Shown: positions 8,217 through 17,358 of the stretch, piece after piece
Numbering within the stretch: position 1 is the stretch's first letter
Layout of the letters: the number at the start of each line of letters is the position of its first letter
From: Caldifermentibacillus hisashii
GTDB lineage: Bacteria; Bacillota; Bacilli; Bacillales; Caldibacillaceae
DNA length: 64,000 nt
Strand: one strand, 5' to 3'
Assembly: GCF_027568575.1 (NCBI RefSeq)
Contig: NZ_JANUVP010000020.1
Program-made: the position numbers and the translations under genes
The notes under the pieces: generated by a model
Told to the model about the DNA's origin: nothing
Databases searched by the model: none
What the model saw: only the letters and a program-made list of their open reading frames with translations

Positions 8217-9989
8217 TCATCTTATGTCTTTTGGTATGATTTTCCATAACTTCACAATAAATCTTGACCCTTTACCAACTTCACTTTCCACACGAATCTC
8301 GCCATGATGTGCTTCCACAGAATGTTTTACAATGGCCAGGCCTAGACCAGTACCACCGGAGTTCCTGCTGCGTGCCCTATCAACCCGGTAAAATCGTTCA
8401 AAAATACGCGGAATTTCCTCCTTTTCAATGCCAATTCCCGTATCGGCAATGGAAATAACAACAAATTCATCATCATCTTGAATGTGAACTTCAACTTTAC
8501 CCGAGGGCAACGTATATGCAATGGCATTTGACAGTAGATTGATGAAAATTTGTTGCAAACGTAATGAATCCCCTTCAACTGTTAAAGGTCGTTCTTCAAA
8601 TATTTGAATATCAATTTGTTTATCTTCAGCACGTTTTCTCAAAGAATCAACAATATCATGAATCATTTTGTTCATTTCAACTTGATTAATATTTAATTTT
8701 AAATCTTCTTGTTCAATTTTCGATAATTCGAGCAGGTCATATACTAAAGATTGAAGTCGATTGCTTTCTTTCAATATAATATTTAAAAAAGACTCCAATG
8801 CCTTTTCATCATGAAGCGCCCCGTCTAATAATGTTTCGGTAAATCCTTTAATTGACGTAACCGGTGTTTTTAATTCATGAGAAACGTTTGCGACAAAATC
8901 TTTTCTAACTTTCTCTAATTTTTTGATCTCAGTAATATCATGAAAAACAAGGACAATCCCTTTCCATTCATTATTTGAACTAATAATTGGTGCGCCGTAC
9001 ACTTCAAGATTTTTCATCTGGATATGAATTGGAATCGTAATTTGTCTACGGATTTTTTGCTCTGTCATGAAAATATGTTCAATAATTTGTTTTACATTTT
9101 CATGTTCGAAAACTTCCAAATAAGTCTTTCCGATTATTTCGGTTTCTTCAACCCGAAACATTTCTTTGTACATTTGATTGGTTAAAATAATACAACCTTT
9201 GTCATCAATTAATATAAGTGGTATTCCCATATTTTCAATGACGGCACGCAACCGGTCATTTTGCATTTCCTGTTCCTTGGTAATCCTTTGCAAGTTTCTG
9301 GCTAAAATATTTAGTGAAGAGTTTAACTTGCTGAACTCATTATATGTATATTCATATGTCCGGGCTTGATAATTTCCTTTAGCCAACTCAATAGCTGTTT
9401 TGGTGGCCGATTCAACCGGTTTTATAAAATTTGTCGTAATTTTTGATCCGATAAATAAAATGACGATAAATGCCAAGCCAAGAATAACAAACAGCAATAG
9501 CCATAATTGTTTATGAGCAACCGTTAGTTCATCCAGCTCTGATGTGATAACTAATATACCGTCCACCTTGCCATTGATTTCAATGACATCCCACCAATAA
9601 AAAATATCCAATCCACTGCCAATATATTTCCTTCCGTTTTTATTTGTCTGGATACCTTTGACAATATCGGAAAGTACATCATGATGGTCTTTATATTTTT
9701 CGGCAGTTTCACCAATATCATAAATCACTTTACCATCTGTTGATAAAATGGTTATATTGGCATTGATCATTTCTTTTGCTTTCTTTATTTGATCGGTTTG
9801 AAGGGTAGAAGTCCCTCCTTGGTCTTCTATTTGCTGTATAATCAAATTCCCCTCTTTTTGAAATTCATCGAAGAAAGAGTTGATATAATAGGTTTTAAAT
9901 AATTGACCTAGCAAAAGTCCTAACCCGATAAATACAGAAATAACTAATACAATTAGCGCAAGAAATAATCGATAGCGCAATTTTTTCAT
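8217..9989 (-). CDS. phoR: phosphate-sensing histidine kinase PhoR
   Basis: This is the membrane sensor of the phosphate-starvation two-component system. Two membrane segments (residues about 9-31 and 161-182) bracket an extracytoplasmic domain. A HAMP region follows (about 183-240), then a PAS domain (about 243-355), the dimerisation domain with phospho-acceptor His371 in NVSHELKTPVTS, and an ATPase domain with LLSNAIAYT, DTGIGIEKEEIPRIFERF and GGTGLGLAIVKH. The length of 590 residues agrees with Bacillus PhoR. Its start overlaps the phoP stop by four bases (ATGA), so the two genes are translationally coupled. Confidence 0.96.
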   Translation of the reverse strand: MKKLRYRLFLALIVLVISVFIGLGLLLGQLFKTYYINSFFDEFQKEGNLIIQQIEDQGGTSTLQTDQIKKAKEMINANITILSTDGKVIYDIGETAEKYKDHHDVLSDIVKGIQTNKNGRKYIGSGLDIFYWWDVIEINGKVDGILVITSELDELTVAHKQLWLLLFVILGLAFIVILFIGSKITTNFIKPVESATKTAIELAKGNYQARTYEYTYNEFSKLNSSLNILARNLQRITKEQEMQNDRLRAVIENMGIPLILIDDKGCIILTNQMYKEMFRVEETEIIGKTYLEVFEHENVKQIIEHIFMTEQKIRRQITIPIHIQMKNLEVYGAPIISSNNEWKGIVLVFHDITEIKKLEKVRKDFVANVSHELKTPVTSIKGFTETLLDGALHDEKALESFLNIILKESNRLQSLVYDLLELSKIEQEDLKLNINQVEMNKMIHDIVDSLRKRAEDKQIDIQIFEERPLTVEGDSLRLQQIFINLLSNAIAYTLPSGKVEVHIQDDDEFVVISIADTGIGIEKEEIPRIFERFYRVDRARSRNSGGTGLGLAIVKHSVEAHHGEIRVESEVGKGSRFIVKLWKIIPKDIR

Positions 9990-10696
9990 ACTTTTGGCTC
10001 CTCAAATTTATAGCCAAGTCCACGAATGGTTTTAATATACTGCGGTTTTTTCGAGTTTGCCTCAATTTTATCCCGTAAATGACTAATGTGAACATCAACA
10101 ATTCTTGTATCACCGGCAAAATCATAATTCCAAACTGCATTTAATAACTGATCACGGGTCAATACACGTCCTTTATTCTTTGTTAAATATAAGAGCAGTT
10201 CAAATTCTTTCGGAGTGAACTCCAGCAATTCCCCGCTTAAAAATACTTCATATCGGTCCGGAAATATTTCAAGGTTGCCGATATTAATTTTTATGCTATC
10301 CCCTTCCTTTTCTGACTGTTCAGGAAAATTATTTGTTCTCCGTAAAATTGCTTTAATCCGGGCAACAACTTCTCTTGGACTGAACGGTTTTGTCATATAA
10401 TCATCGGCACCTAATTCCAAACCAAGAACTTTATCGATTTCATCATCCTTTGCTGTCAACATAAGAATAGGGGTATGTATATGTTCTCGCCGCAACTCTT
10501 TACATACTTCCATACCATCCATTTTTGGCAACATTAAATCAAGTACAATTAAGTTCGGGGATTCGGTCTTAGCTCTTTGAAATCCCTCTTCACCATCATA
10601 TGCCGTCAACACATCAAATCCTGCTTGGCGTAAATTATATTCCAATAACGTAACAATGGATTCTTCATCATCGACAATTAGTATTTTTTTATCCAT
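9986..10696 (-). CDS. phoP: phosphate response regulator PhoP
   Basis: This is an OmpR-family response regulator. The receiver domain (residues 1-120) has acidic pocket residues DDEE near 9-12, phospho-acceptor Asp53 in VLDLMLPKMDG, and Lys in TKPFSPREV. The C-terminal winged helix (about 135-233) includes ELLLYLTKNKGRVLTRDQLL and RIVDVHISHLRDKI. Phosphorylated by PhoR, it controls phosphate-uptake and cell-wall genes. GGAGGAG precedes the ATG. In B. subtilis phoPR lies next to mdh, as here. Confidence 0.97.
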   Translation of the reverse strand: MDKKILIVDDEESIVTLLEYNLRQAGFDVLTAYDGEEGFQRAKTESPNLIVLDLMLPKMDGMEVCKELRREHIHTPILMLTAKDDEIDKVLGLELGADDYMTKPFSPREVVARIKAILRRTNNFPEQSEKEGDSIKINIGNLEIFPDRYEVFLSGELLEFTPKEFELLLYLTKNKGRVLTRDQLLNAVWNYDFAGDTRIVDVHISHLRDKIEANSKKPQYIKTIRGLGYKFEEPKV

Positions 10697-10867
10697 CCAC
10701 TAAACTCCTCCATCAATTATTGAAGCCCCAACTTCCACTACTGGTATTTATTACAGTTATTTATTTATCGGTTGTTTTAAATATACCTGTACTAGTTGTG
10801 TCTTTCAAGATTTTTACCCTTTTATAGAATATTCATGTTCTCCCGGCTGTCAATTAAAATAACAAAA

Positions 10868-10888
10868 GCCCTCCTAAACGGAAAGGCC
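10868..10888 (-). terminator. terminator after mdh
   Basis: On the minus strand GCCTTTC pairs with GGAGGGC (two G-U pairs), followed by TTTTGTTATTTT. It separates the citZ-icd-mdh unit from phoP. Confidence 0.65.
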
Positions 10889-10946
10889 TGTTGTTACTGC
10901 TTTTTATCCAACCTTAACGGGGCAGTAAAACCCCCATTGATGGACT

Positions 10947-11879
10947 TCATACTAAAACACCAAGTACATTTTTAACTGATTCTGCTGACTTGTTTAATGC
11001 AATTTTTTCTTCTTCTGTTAGTTCAAGCTCAATGACTTTTTCAATTCCATTGCCACCGAGGATCGTCGGAACACCTAAGTAGATTCCATTGAAACCATAT
11101 TCACCTTCTAAATAGGCAATAGCGGGAAGAATACGACGTTGGTCTTTTATAATAGCTTCCACCATTTGCGTAAGGGAGGCTGCAGGAGCGTAGTATGCAC
11201 TGCCATTTCCTAACAAGTTAACAATTTCTCCGCCACCGGTTCTTGTTCTGGCAACAATTTCATCAAGACGTTCTTTTGGAAGCAGTTTTTCTAAAGGAAT
11301 TCCACCAGCATAGGAGTAACGTACTAGTGGTACCATATCATCACCGTGCCCGCCTAAAACAAAACCTGTTACATCTTTAACAGAAATATTTAATTCTTGG
11401 GCGATAAATGTCCGAAAGCGAGCGGTATCCAATACACCGGACTGACCAATCACCCGACTTTTAGGAAGTCCGGACTCTTTATAAACCGTGTAGGTCATCG
11501 CATCCACCGGGTTTGTCAAAACAATGATGATACAATTAGGAGAATATTTAACAACCTCATGGGTAACAGCTTTCATAATCTTTTGATTTGTTTGCACAAG
11601 GTCATCGCGGCTCATTCCCGGTTTACGGGCAATCCCCGCTGTAATAACAACAATGTCTGAATCCTTCGTATCTTCATAATTGGACGTACCGATAATATTG
11701 GCATCAAATCCTTGTACAGGACTCGCTTCCAACATGTCTAAAGCTTTTCCTCTTGTCGGATTTTGCAATTGCGGAATATCGACAAGAACGACATCCCCCA
11801 GTTCCTTTTGAGCGATAAATAGGGCAGTGGTTGCACCGGTGAATCCAGCCCCAATGACAGAAATTTTACGTCTTGACAT
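10947..11879 (-). CDS. mdh: malate dehydrogenase
   Basis: This enzyme oxidises malate to oxaloacetate with NAD+ in the citric acid cycle. The N-terminal Rossmann motif is GAGFTGATTA. The substrate-binding arginine segment is ARKPGMSRDDL, NAD contact is VLTNPVDAM, and the catalytic His lies in GGHGDDMVPLVR. The 310 residues fit the lactate-dehydrogenase-like malate dehydrogenases of Bacillus. AAGGGGG seven or so bases before the ATG is a good ribosome site. It follows icd with a 268-nt gap containing a hairpin at 12104-12119. Confidence 0.97.
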   Translation of the reverse strand: MSRRKISVIGAGFTGATTALFIAQKELGDVVLVDIPQLQNPTRGKALDMLEASPVQGFDANIIGTSNYEDTKDSDIVVITAGIARKPGMSRDDLVQTNQKIMKAVTHEVVKYSPNCIIIVLTNPVDAMTYTVYKESGLPKSRVIGQSGVLDTARFRTFIAQELNISVKDVTGFVLGGHGDDMVPLVRYSYAGGIPLEKLLPKERLDEIVARTRTGGGEIVNLLGNGSAYYAPAASLTQMVEAIIKDQRRILPAIAYLEGEYGFNGIYLGVPTILGGNGIEKVIELELTEEEKIALNKSAESVKNVLGVLV

Positions 11880-11880
11880 T

Positions 11881-12069
11881 TTAAATATCCCCCTTAGTTT
11901 GAATGAAATTTAGTTTAGAACTAAAGATTTCAAAATCTTTCTCCCAAACAAATTCAAAAAACTTATCGTGATAAAACTCCCCATCGACCAAGTCATAAAA
12001 AAATCGTTCTTCATAAAAAATACTTTTGTTCAGAGGATAGAAGGAGCTCCCTTCCTCTTTGTTCGCCAT
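11881..12069 (-). CDS. possible small protein between icd and mdh
   Basis: This is an open frame of 62 codons rich in aromatic and acidic residues (YEERFFYDLVDGEFYHDKFF). It ends at the mdh ribosome site, with its stop two bases before the mdh ATG. I recognise no family. No Shine-Dalgarno site precedes the ATG, and a terminator-like hairpin stands just upstream, so it may be chance. It is kept because it fills most of an otherwise unexplained 268-nt gap in what is usually a tight operon. Confidence 0.2.
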   Translation of the reverse strand: MANKEEGSSFYPLNKSIFYEERFFYDLVDGEFYHDKFFEFVWEKDFEIFSSKLNFIQTKGDI

Positions 12070-12103
12070 GCTTATTTATAACAAAACGGTTTTGCAGAAG
12101 AAA

Positions 12104-12119
12104 AGGAGTCCCCACTCCT
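12104..12119 (-). terminator. small hairpin after icd
   Basis: AGGAGT and ACTCCT pair around GGGG and are followed on the minus strand by TTTTCTTC. It is a weak intrinsic terminator or attenuator that would lower read-through from icd into mdh. Confidence 0.5.
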
Positions 12120-12147
12120 ATAAACTTCCGCAAAATTTGTTAACAGT

Positions 12148-13422
12148 TTATTCACCCATATTTTCAATTAATTTTGTCCCAAACTCTGAACATTTCACTT
12201 CAGTAGCCCCGTCCATCAGTCTGGCAAAGTCATATGTAACAACCTTTGAGGCAATCGTTTTTTCCATAGATTTAATAATCAAATTTGCTGCTTCTTTCCA
12301 GCCTAAATGTTCCAGCATTAACACACCGGACAAGATGACGGAAGAAGGATTAACTTTATCCAATCCGGCGTATTTCGGCGCAGTTCCGTGAGTAGCTTCA
12401 AAAATCGCATGACCGGTTTCATAGTTGATATTTGCCCCCGGTGCAATACCAATTCCACCCACCTGAGCAGCCAATGCATCAGAAATATAGTCACCGTTTA
12501 GGTTCATTGTAGCAACAACATCAAATTCACGCGGGCGAGTTAAAATTTGTTGTAGGAAAATATCGGCAATGACATCTTTGACAATAATTTTCCCTTGCGC
12601 TTCTGCATCCGCTTGAGCTTTGTTTGCAGCCTCTATACCGTCAGTTTCTTTAATGCGGTCGTATTCAGCCCAAGTAAATACTTGATCACCGAATTCTCTT
12701 TCCGCCAATTCATAACCCCAGTTTTTAAACGCACCTTCTGTAAATTTCATAATATTACCTTTGTGAACAAGAGTAACGGATTTGCGGCCTTCTCTTATGG
12801 CATAGTTAATCGCAGCACGTACTAAACGCTCTGTACCTTCTTTTGAAACAGGTTTTATACCAATTCCGGATGTTTCCGGGAAGCGAATTTTCTTTACACC
12901 CATTTCATTTTGTAAAAATTCAATTACTTTTTTCACTTCCGGTGTACCTTCTTTATATTCAATACCGGCATAAATGTCTTCGGTATTTTCGCGGAAAATA
13001 ACCATATCTGTATCTTGTGGACGTTTTACCGGTGAAGGAACACCTTCAAACCAACGAACCGGACGTAAACATACAAATAGGTCCAACTCTTGACGAAGCG
13101 CAACGTTTAAAGAGCGAATCCCTCCACCAATCGGAGTAGTCAACGGACCTTTAATGGCAATTATATTTTCACGAATGACATCCAATGTTTCTTCCGGTAA
13201 CCATTCACCGGTTTTATTAAAAGCTTTTTCACCGGCATAAACTTCTTTCCACACAATTTTTCTTTGACCGCCATAAGCTTTTTCCACCGCTGCATCAAGA
13301 ACACGTGATGAAGCAGCCCAGATATCCGGACCGGTCCCGTCTCCTTCAATGAATGGAATGATTGGATTGTTCGGTACATTTAGTACCCCATTCTGAACCG
13401 TAATTTTTTCTCCTTTTGTCAT
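12148..13422 (-). CDS. icd: isocitrate dehydrogenase (NADP+)
   Basis: This enzyme decarboxylates isocitrate to 2-oxoglutarate. The sequence is strongly Bacillus-like: NVPNNPIIPFIEGDGTGPDIW at the N-terminus, SLNVALRQELDLFVCLRPV for substrate binding, FRENTEDIYAGIE, and HGTAPKYAGLDKVNPSSVIL for NADP binding. The frame is open from 13443, but GGAGG eight bases before ATG 13422 gives MTKGEKITVQNG and 424 residues, the family length, so I start there. It lies between citZ and mdh. A hairpin at 13448-13480 sits just ahead of its ribosome site. Confidence 0.97.
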   Translation of the reverse strand: MTKGEKITVQNGVLNVPNNPIIPFIEGDGTGPDIWAASSRVLDAAVEKAYGGQRKIVWKEVYAGEKAFNKTGEWLPEETLDVIRENIIAIKGPLTTPIGGGIRSLNVALRQELDLFVCLRPVRWFEGVPSPVKRPQDTDMVIFRENTEDIYAGIEYKEGTPEVKKVIEFLQNEMGVKKIRFPETSGIGIKPVSKEGTERLVRAAINYAIREGRKSVTLVHKGNIMKFTEGAFKNWGYELAEREFGDQVFTWAEYDRIKETDGIEAANKAQADAEAQGKIIVKDVIADIFLQQILTRPREFDVVATMNLNGDYISDALAAQVGGIGIAPGANINYETGHAIFEATHGTAPKYAGLDKVNPSSVILSGVLMLEHLGWKEAANLIIKSMEKTIASKVVTYDFARLMDGATEVKCSEFGTKLIENMGE

Positions 13423-13447
13423 GTTAGTTCCCTCCAATTTCATGGTG

Positions 13448-13480
13448 AAAGGCTAGGAAAGTAAACATCTCCTAACCTTT
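13448..13480 (-). promoter_or_regulatory. 11-bp hairpin in the citZ-icd intergenic RNA
   Basis: On the minus strand AAAGGTTAGGA pairs with TCCTAGCCTTT (one G-U), loop about 11 nt, ending some 17 bases before the icd Shine-Dalgarno site. No T-run follows, so it is not an ordinary terminator. It may stabilise or process the citZ-icd message or bind a regulator; that is inference. Confidence 0.45.
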
Positions 13481-13535
13481 TTATCTTTTTATTTATAAAG
13501 TAAAGCTGCAATCAAAGGAAAAAATAATATCCCCA

Positions 13536-13649
13536 CTAATTGTCAGCTGAACAAAACGACTTTATCTGGCTAACCTTTTCCGACCATTCTTCCATTTGGG
13601 CTGGCAGGGTTTCTTGGCTTACCGTTAGAGTAGGAGATTCATTCTCCAT
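13536..13649 (-). CDS. candidate 37-residue protein downstream of citZ
   Basis: The frame begins ATG-GAG-AAT-GAA-TCT at 13649, encodes 37 residues (starting MENESPTLTVSQETLPAQ, continuing MEEWSEKVSQIKSFC) and stops at TAG 13536-13538. It lies in the same reading frame as citZ, separated by the tandem stops TAATAA. The composition looks like a soluble, amphipathic peptide. There is no clear Shine-Dalgarno site, only citZ translation just upstream, so expression would need coupling or stop-codon read-through. I know of no homologue. Confidence 0.3.
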   Translation of the reverse strand: MENESPTLTVSQETLPAQMEEWSEKVSQIKSFCSADN

Positions 13650-13673
13650 TATCAAAAAATGGATAAATGATTA

Positions 13674-14789
13674 TTAACGTTTTTCCAAAGGTATATACAC
13701 TTGTTTCGAAGGTCCGATATATTCTGCACGCGGACGAATTAACCGGTTGTTTTCATATTGTTCGAGAATATGAGCAAGCCATCCGGAAGTACGACTAGTT
13801 GCAAAAACTAAAGTAAACAAGTCGTGGTCGATTCCTAAGCTGTCATATACAGAAGCAGAATAAAAATCAACATTAGCCGGCAAATTCTTTTCACTAGTAA
13901 CAATTTGTTCAATTTTTACAGATATATCGTACCATTTTGATTTTCCGGTTAGTTGTGTTAATTTCTCTGACATTTCTCTTAAATGTTTTGCACGTGGGTC
14001 GCCATTCCGATATACGCGATGACCAAATCCCATGATTTTTTCCTTATTGGCAAGTTTCTCTCGAATATACGGTTCAACATTTTCTATAGAACCAATTTCC
14101 ATCAACATTTTCATTACTTGTTCATTTGCACCGCCATGTAAAGGACCTTTTAATGCGCCAATTGCTGCTGTAATACCCGAATAAATATCCGACAAAGTGG
14201 CCACACAAACGCGGGCAGTAAATGTTGAAGCATTCAATTCATGATCCGCATGAAGAACAAGTGCTTTGTCAAATGCTTCAACCGCTATTTTGTCCGGTTC
14301 TTTACCGGATAGCATATATAAGAAATTCGCAGCTAAACCGAGATCTTTACGAGGTGCGATCGGTTCCAATCCTTTTCGAATTCTCGAAAATGCTGTAACG
14401 ATTGTAGGGATTTTTGCTTGAATGCGGATTGCTTTTCGATAGTTGGCATCACTTGTTTGAACATCTGCCTCCTCATCAAATAACCCAAGATAAGAAACAG
14501 CAGTTCGAAGTGCAGCCATTGGATGGACTTTTTCACTTGGATATGCTTTCAAGTGGTCAATGACTTGACTTGGAACTTCCGCATTATTGGCTAATTGAAT
14601 TCTTAAATCTTCCAGCTCCACGGCATTTGGCAGGCGCCGATGCCATAGTAAAAAAACTACTTCTTCAAATGTGGCATTTTCAGCTAAATCATCAATATCA
14701 TAACCAACATATGTCAATGTATCATCAATAATTGAACTAATTGATGAAGTTGCGGCAACTACCCCTTCTAACCCTTTTGTAGCAGTCAT
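13674..14789 (-). CDS. citZ: citrate synthase
   Basis: This enzyme condenses acetyl-CoA and oxaloacetate, the entry to the citric acid cycle. Family landmarks are TATKGLEGVVAATSSISSI at the N-terminus, HADHELNASTFTARV, LHGGANEQVM with a catalytic His, MGFGHRVYRNGDPRA with the second His, and VDFYSASVYDSLGI with the catalytic Asp. GGGGG eight bases before ATG 14789 marks the start; a TTG one codon earlier is less well spaced. The 371 residues agree with B. subtilis CitZ. First gene of citZ-icd-mdh; in Bacillus this operon is repressed by CcpC and CcpA, and I could not identify those sites with confidence here. Confidence 0.97.
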   Translation of the reverse strand: MTATKGLEGVVAATSSISSIIDDTLTYVGYDIDDLAENATFEEVVFLLWHRRLPNAVELEDLRIQLANNAEVPSQVIDHLKAYPSEKVHPMAALRTAVSYLGLFDEEADVQTSDANYRKAIRIQAKIPTIVTAFSRIRKGLEPIAPRKDLGLAANFLYMLSGKEPDKIAVEAFDKALVLHADHELNASTFTARVCVATLSDIYSGITAAIGALKGPLHGGANEQVMKMLMEIGSIENVEPYIREKLANKEKIMGFGHRVYRNGDPRAKHLREMSEKLTQLTGKSKWYDISVKIEQIVTSEKNLPANVDFYSASVYDSLGIDHDLFTLVFATSRTSGWLAHILEQYENNRLIRPRAEYIGPSKQVYIPLEKR

Positions 14790-15520
14790 CAAAATTTCCC
14801 CCTTAATTTGAATTTTAAAAATTATCGTTTTAGTACTATACTAGCAAATAATTATATTTAAAACAATCCTATCCCTTTCATTCGTTAACACCTAAAAACC
14901 TAGTAAAAATAATTAGAGATTAAATTCACCCTTTCTATGTATACATCAAAATTATAATGAGAATAATTGTTACAGGATATACCTTTATTTTATTATAAGG
15001 TGACCAGATTTGAAAAAGAAAATGCTTACAAAAAAATATTTTTTAAGAAATCAATCCAATTTTCTTATGGTTTTCAGTTTTTCAATCCAATTATAACCGA
15101 TAAAAATTAATTTGTGAATGGGGTATGAACAAAATGTGAATGTTTTTTTATTTTTTCACAAAAACATTTACGAACTAGTTTTTTCTTAAACTGGAAATTG
15201 ATTATATTTACCGTTTTATTCATATTTTTTCTATTTTTCGTATCGAATGTGAATAAAGTTCAAAGGGAAAAATTAAATTTCAAATATTTACAATTTTATT
15301 TTTTCGTTAATATAAGGTTTGAAGATTTGGTGCATGTAAATTCGATGGGAAAATGCTAAAATATGTGATGGAAGAATGTCTTTTTGCATCTTTTCAAAAA
15401 TTGTCTTTTATAATGAAGATATTTATTCATATAGAGGAAAAAAACGGAATATTTTAGTACAAGGGTTCTTCCAAAAACGCATGCTATACAAAAATTTTAA
15501 TAGAGCAGGAGGCATTATTA
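14790..15520. other. AT-rich divergent region citZ / ytvI
   Basis: This is 730 bases of very AT-rich sequence between divergently transcribed citZ and ytvI. I see no gene. On the minus strand TTGTTT and TAGTAT, 17 bases apart (roughly 14830-14870), could be the citZ promoter. The plus-strand stretch before ytvI should hold its promoter, but I can point to no certain consensus. Frames crossing 15376-15795 are shadows of ytvI. Confidence 0.4.
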
Positions 15521-16633
15521 TTGAATTCCGTTTATGTTCAACGCACTATCCGTTTCTTATTGATTCTGGCTGCCATCATCGCATTTATTCTTGCAATTTA
15601 CTTCCTATCTTCATTGACCTATCCTTTCATCATTGCTTGGGGCATTGCCTTTATGATGAATCCGTTGGTCAATTTTTTGCAAGTAAAAGGAAGAATACCA
15701 AGGGCTATCAGTGTTTTAATTGTTCTTATATTAATTTTCGGTGCGTTAGCCGGTTTGTTAACATTATTGATCACACAATTGATTTCGGGAACTGAATATT
15801 TGTCCAACACGCTTCCGAATCATATAAATAATATCGTTAAGTATATAGAGAATTGGATTACCGGTACAGTCACCCCCTTTTTTAATAATTTAACAAGTAT
15901 GTTCAATAATTTAAATGAGGGACAGCAGGAAACAATTATTCAAAACATCAATGATATCGGGGCTAACATTGCTTCTACGCTCGGAAATTTTTTACAATCG
16001 ATGCTAAAAAAAATTCCTGCATTTATTTCATGGTTTCCAAACGCAGCAACAGTTCTCATTTTTACATTGCTGGCCACCTTCTTTATCAGTAAAGATTGGT
16101 ACAAGCTAAAAAGAATGGCAGGGAAATTTATTCCGATTCGGTTTCGGCGAGGTAGTATGAAGGTTTATATCGACCTAAGAAAAGCACTATTTGGTTTTAT
16201 TCGTGCCCAAGTAACATTAATTTCAATCACTGCCATCACAGTTTTAATCGGTCTGGTTATTTTACGTGTTAATTACGCTATTGCCATTGCTTTTATTACC
16301 GGAATCATTGATTTGCTACCGTATCTTGGCACCGGTTTAGTATTTGTCCCATGGATTATTTATGAATTTATCGTCAATAATTATTCGTTGGGAATTGGTT
16401 TATTAGTTCTTTACATTGTTGTTCTCGTGCAACGGCAAATCATAGAACCAAAAATTGTCTCTACCAATATTGGTATTAGTCCTTTAGCTTCTTTGGTTTC
16501 CATTTTTATTGGCTTGCAATTATTTGGATTTGTCGGTTTGATTATCGGACCAATTGTTGCAGTTCTATTGAATACCTTGTATAAGGCCAATGCCTTTCAC
16601 CGGTTGTGGGATTTTGTTATCGGGCAGAAGTAG
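15521..16633 (+). CDS. ytvI: AI-2E-type membrane protein YtvI (sporulation)
   Basis: This polytopic membrane protein of the AI-2E/PerM transporter family is 370 residues long. Two N-terminal hairpin helices (about 10-30, 35-60, 62-90) are followed by a long periplasmic-facing stretch, then a cluster of helices including LLATFFISKDW, FIRAQVTLISITAITVLIGLVIL and GIIDLLPYLGTGLVFVPW, the family signature. The Bacillus YtvI subgroup is described as a sporulation integral membrane protein. The start is TTG, eight bases after AGGAGG. It is transcribed away from citZ and shares a terminator with fxsA. Confidence 0.9.
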   Translation: MNSVYVQRTIRFLLILAAIIAFILAIYFLSSLTYPFIIAWGIAFMMNPLVNFLQVKGRIPRAISVLIVLILIFGALAGLLTLLITQLISGTEYLSNTLPNHINNIVKYIENWITGTVTPFFNNLTSMFNNLNEGQQETIIQNINDIGANIASTLGNFLQSMLKKIPAFISWFPNAATVLIFTLLATFFISKDWYKLKRMAGKFIPIRFRRGSMKVYIDLRKALFGFIRAQVTLISITAITVLIGLVILRVNYAIAIAFITGIIDLLPYLGTGLVFVPWIIYEFIVNNYSLGIGLLVLYIVVLVQRQIIEPKIVSTNIGISPLASLVSIFIGLQLFGFVGLIIGPIVAVLLNTLYKANAFHRLWDFVIGQK

Positions 16634-16727
16634 TGTAATCATTGCATCAAGATTACAATAGATGTCGCATAAAACTTTATGTATACGAGAAGTAAATATG
16701 CGAAGGAAAATAAAAAGACAAAGAAAA

Positions 16728-16776
16728 GGGAGGCCGTATTCACCTACTAATAATTAGGTAAATACGGGAACCTCCC
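16728..16776. terminator. bidirectional terminator ytvI / fxsA
   Basis: GGGAGG pairs with CCTCCC, with a long inner stem (GTATTCACCTA with TAGGTAAATAC). T-rich sequence follows on the minus strand and a shorter T-rich tail on the plus strand. It lies between two convergent genes. Confidence 0.8.
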
Positions 16777-16784
16777 TAGTTTAT

Positions 16785-17168
16785 TTAATCAATATAAATT
16801 GTCCGTTTATCAATCCATCGTTGAAACCACTTAATAAGGAGCGGTTTAATGAGTTTTCTTGTAGGAGGGAGAAGCAAAATTAATCCAAGACAATCAGTAA
16901 TAAATCCAGGAGAAATTAACAAGCTGCCACCTAAGAAGATACAGATACCGTCTAATAAAACATCACCGGGAGGATAGCCGGCACGAACCGCATCTTGAGC
17001 CTTTCGCATGACTTCCAAGCCCTGCCTTTTTGTCAGAAAGGCACCAAGGATTCCTGTGAAAATAATGATCAGTACCGTATTCCACACGCCAATCGTTTTT
17101 CCCGATAATAAAAACACACCTATTTCAAGCGCAGGCAGAATAATAAAAACCAGTATGAAAAATCGCAT
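16785..17168 (-). CDS. fxsA: FxsA family membrane protein
   Basis: This is a small integral membrane protein (127 residues). The first helix is FFILVFIILPALEIGVFLLS and the second NTVLIIIFTGILGAFLTKRQG. A loop GYPPGDVLLDG, typical of FxsA, follows, then a helical pair IFLGGSLLISPGFITDCLGLILLLPP. E. coli FxsA counteracts phage T7 exclusion by the F plasmid; its job in Bacillus is unknown. It sits beside pyk and ytvI, as in B. subtilis, 190 nt downstream of pyk. That gap shows no other feature. Confidence 0.9.
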   Translation of the reverse strand: MRFFILVFIILPALEIGVFLLSGKTIGVWNTVLIIIFTGILGAFLTKRQGLEVMRKAQDAVRAGYPPGDVLLDGICIFLGGSLLISPGFITDCLGLILLLPPTRKLIKPLLIKWFQRWIDKRTIYID

Positions 17169-17358
17169 TTCCCCACCGCCTATCTTCGGTTCCCTTCGTT
17201 TGATTGAATTTAACCTAAATGTTTACAAAAACATCAAATCTTTATCTATTCCGGAAAACTTCTACCAACTAAAGAAGTGGGCTTTCTCATGCGGAAAATC
17301 TGTAAAATTGATGATAAATTTGAAGCAATTGGCAGTGCCCAATTGCTCCAATGTATAT

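Noticed and set aside
15376..15795. 139-codon plus-strand frame at ytvI
   Set aside because: Overlaps ytvI in another frame; ytvI has the AI-2E motifs and the AGGAGG site.
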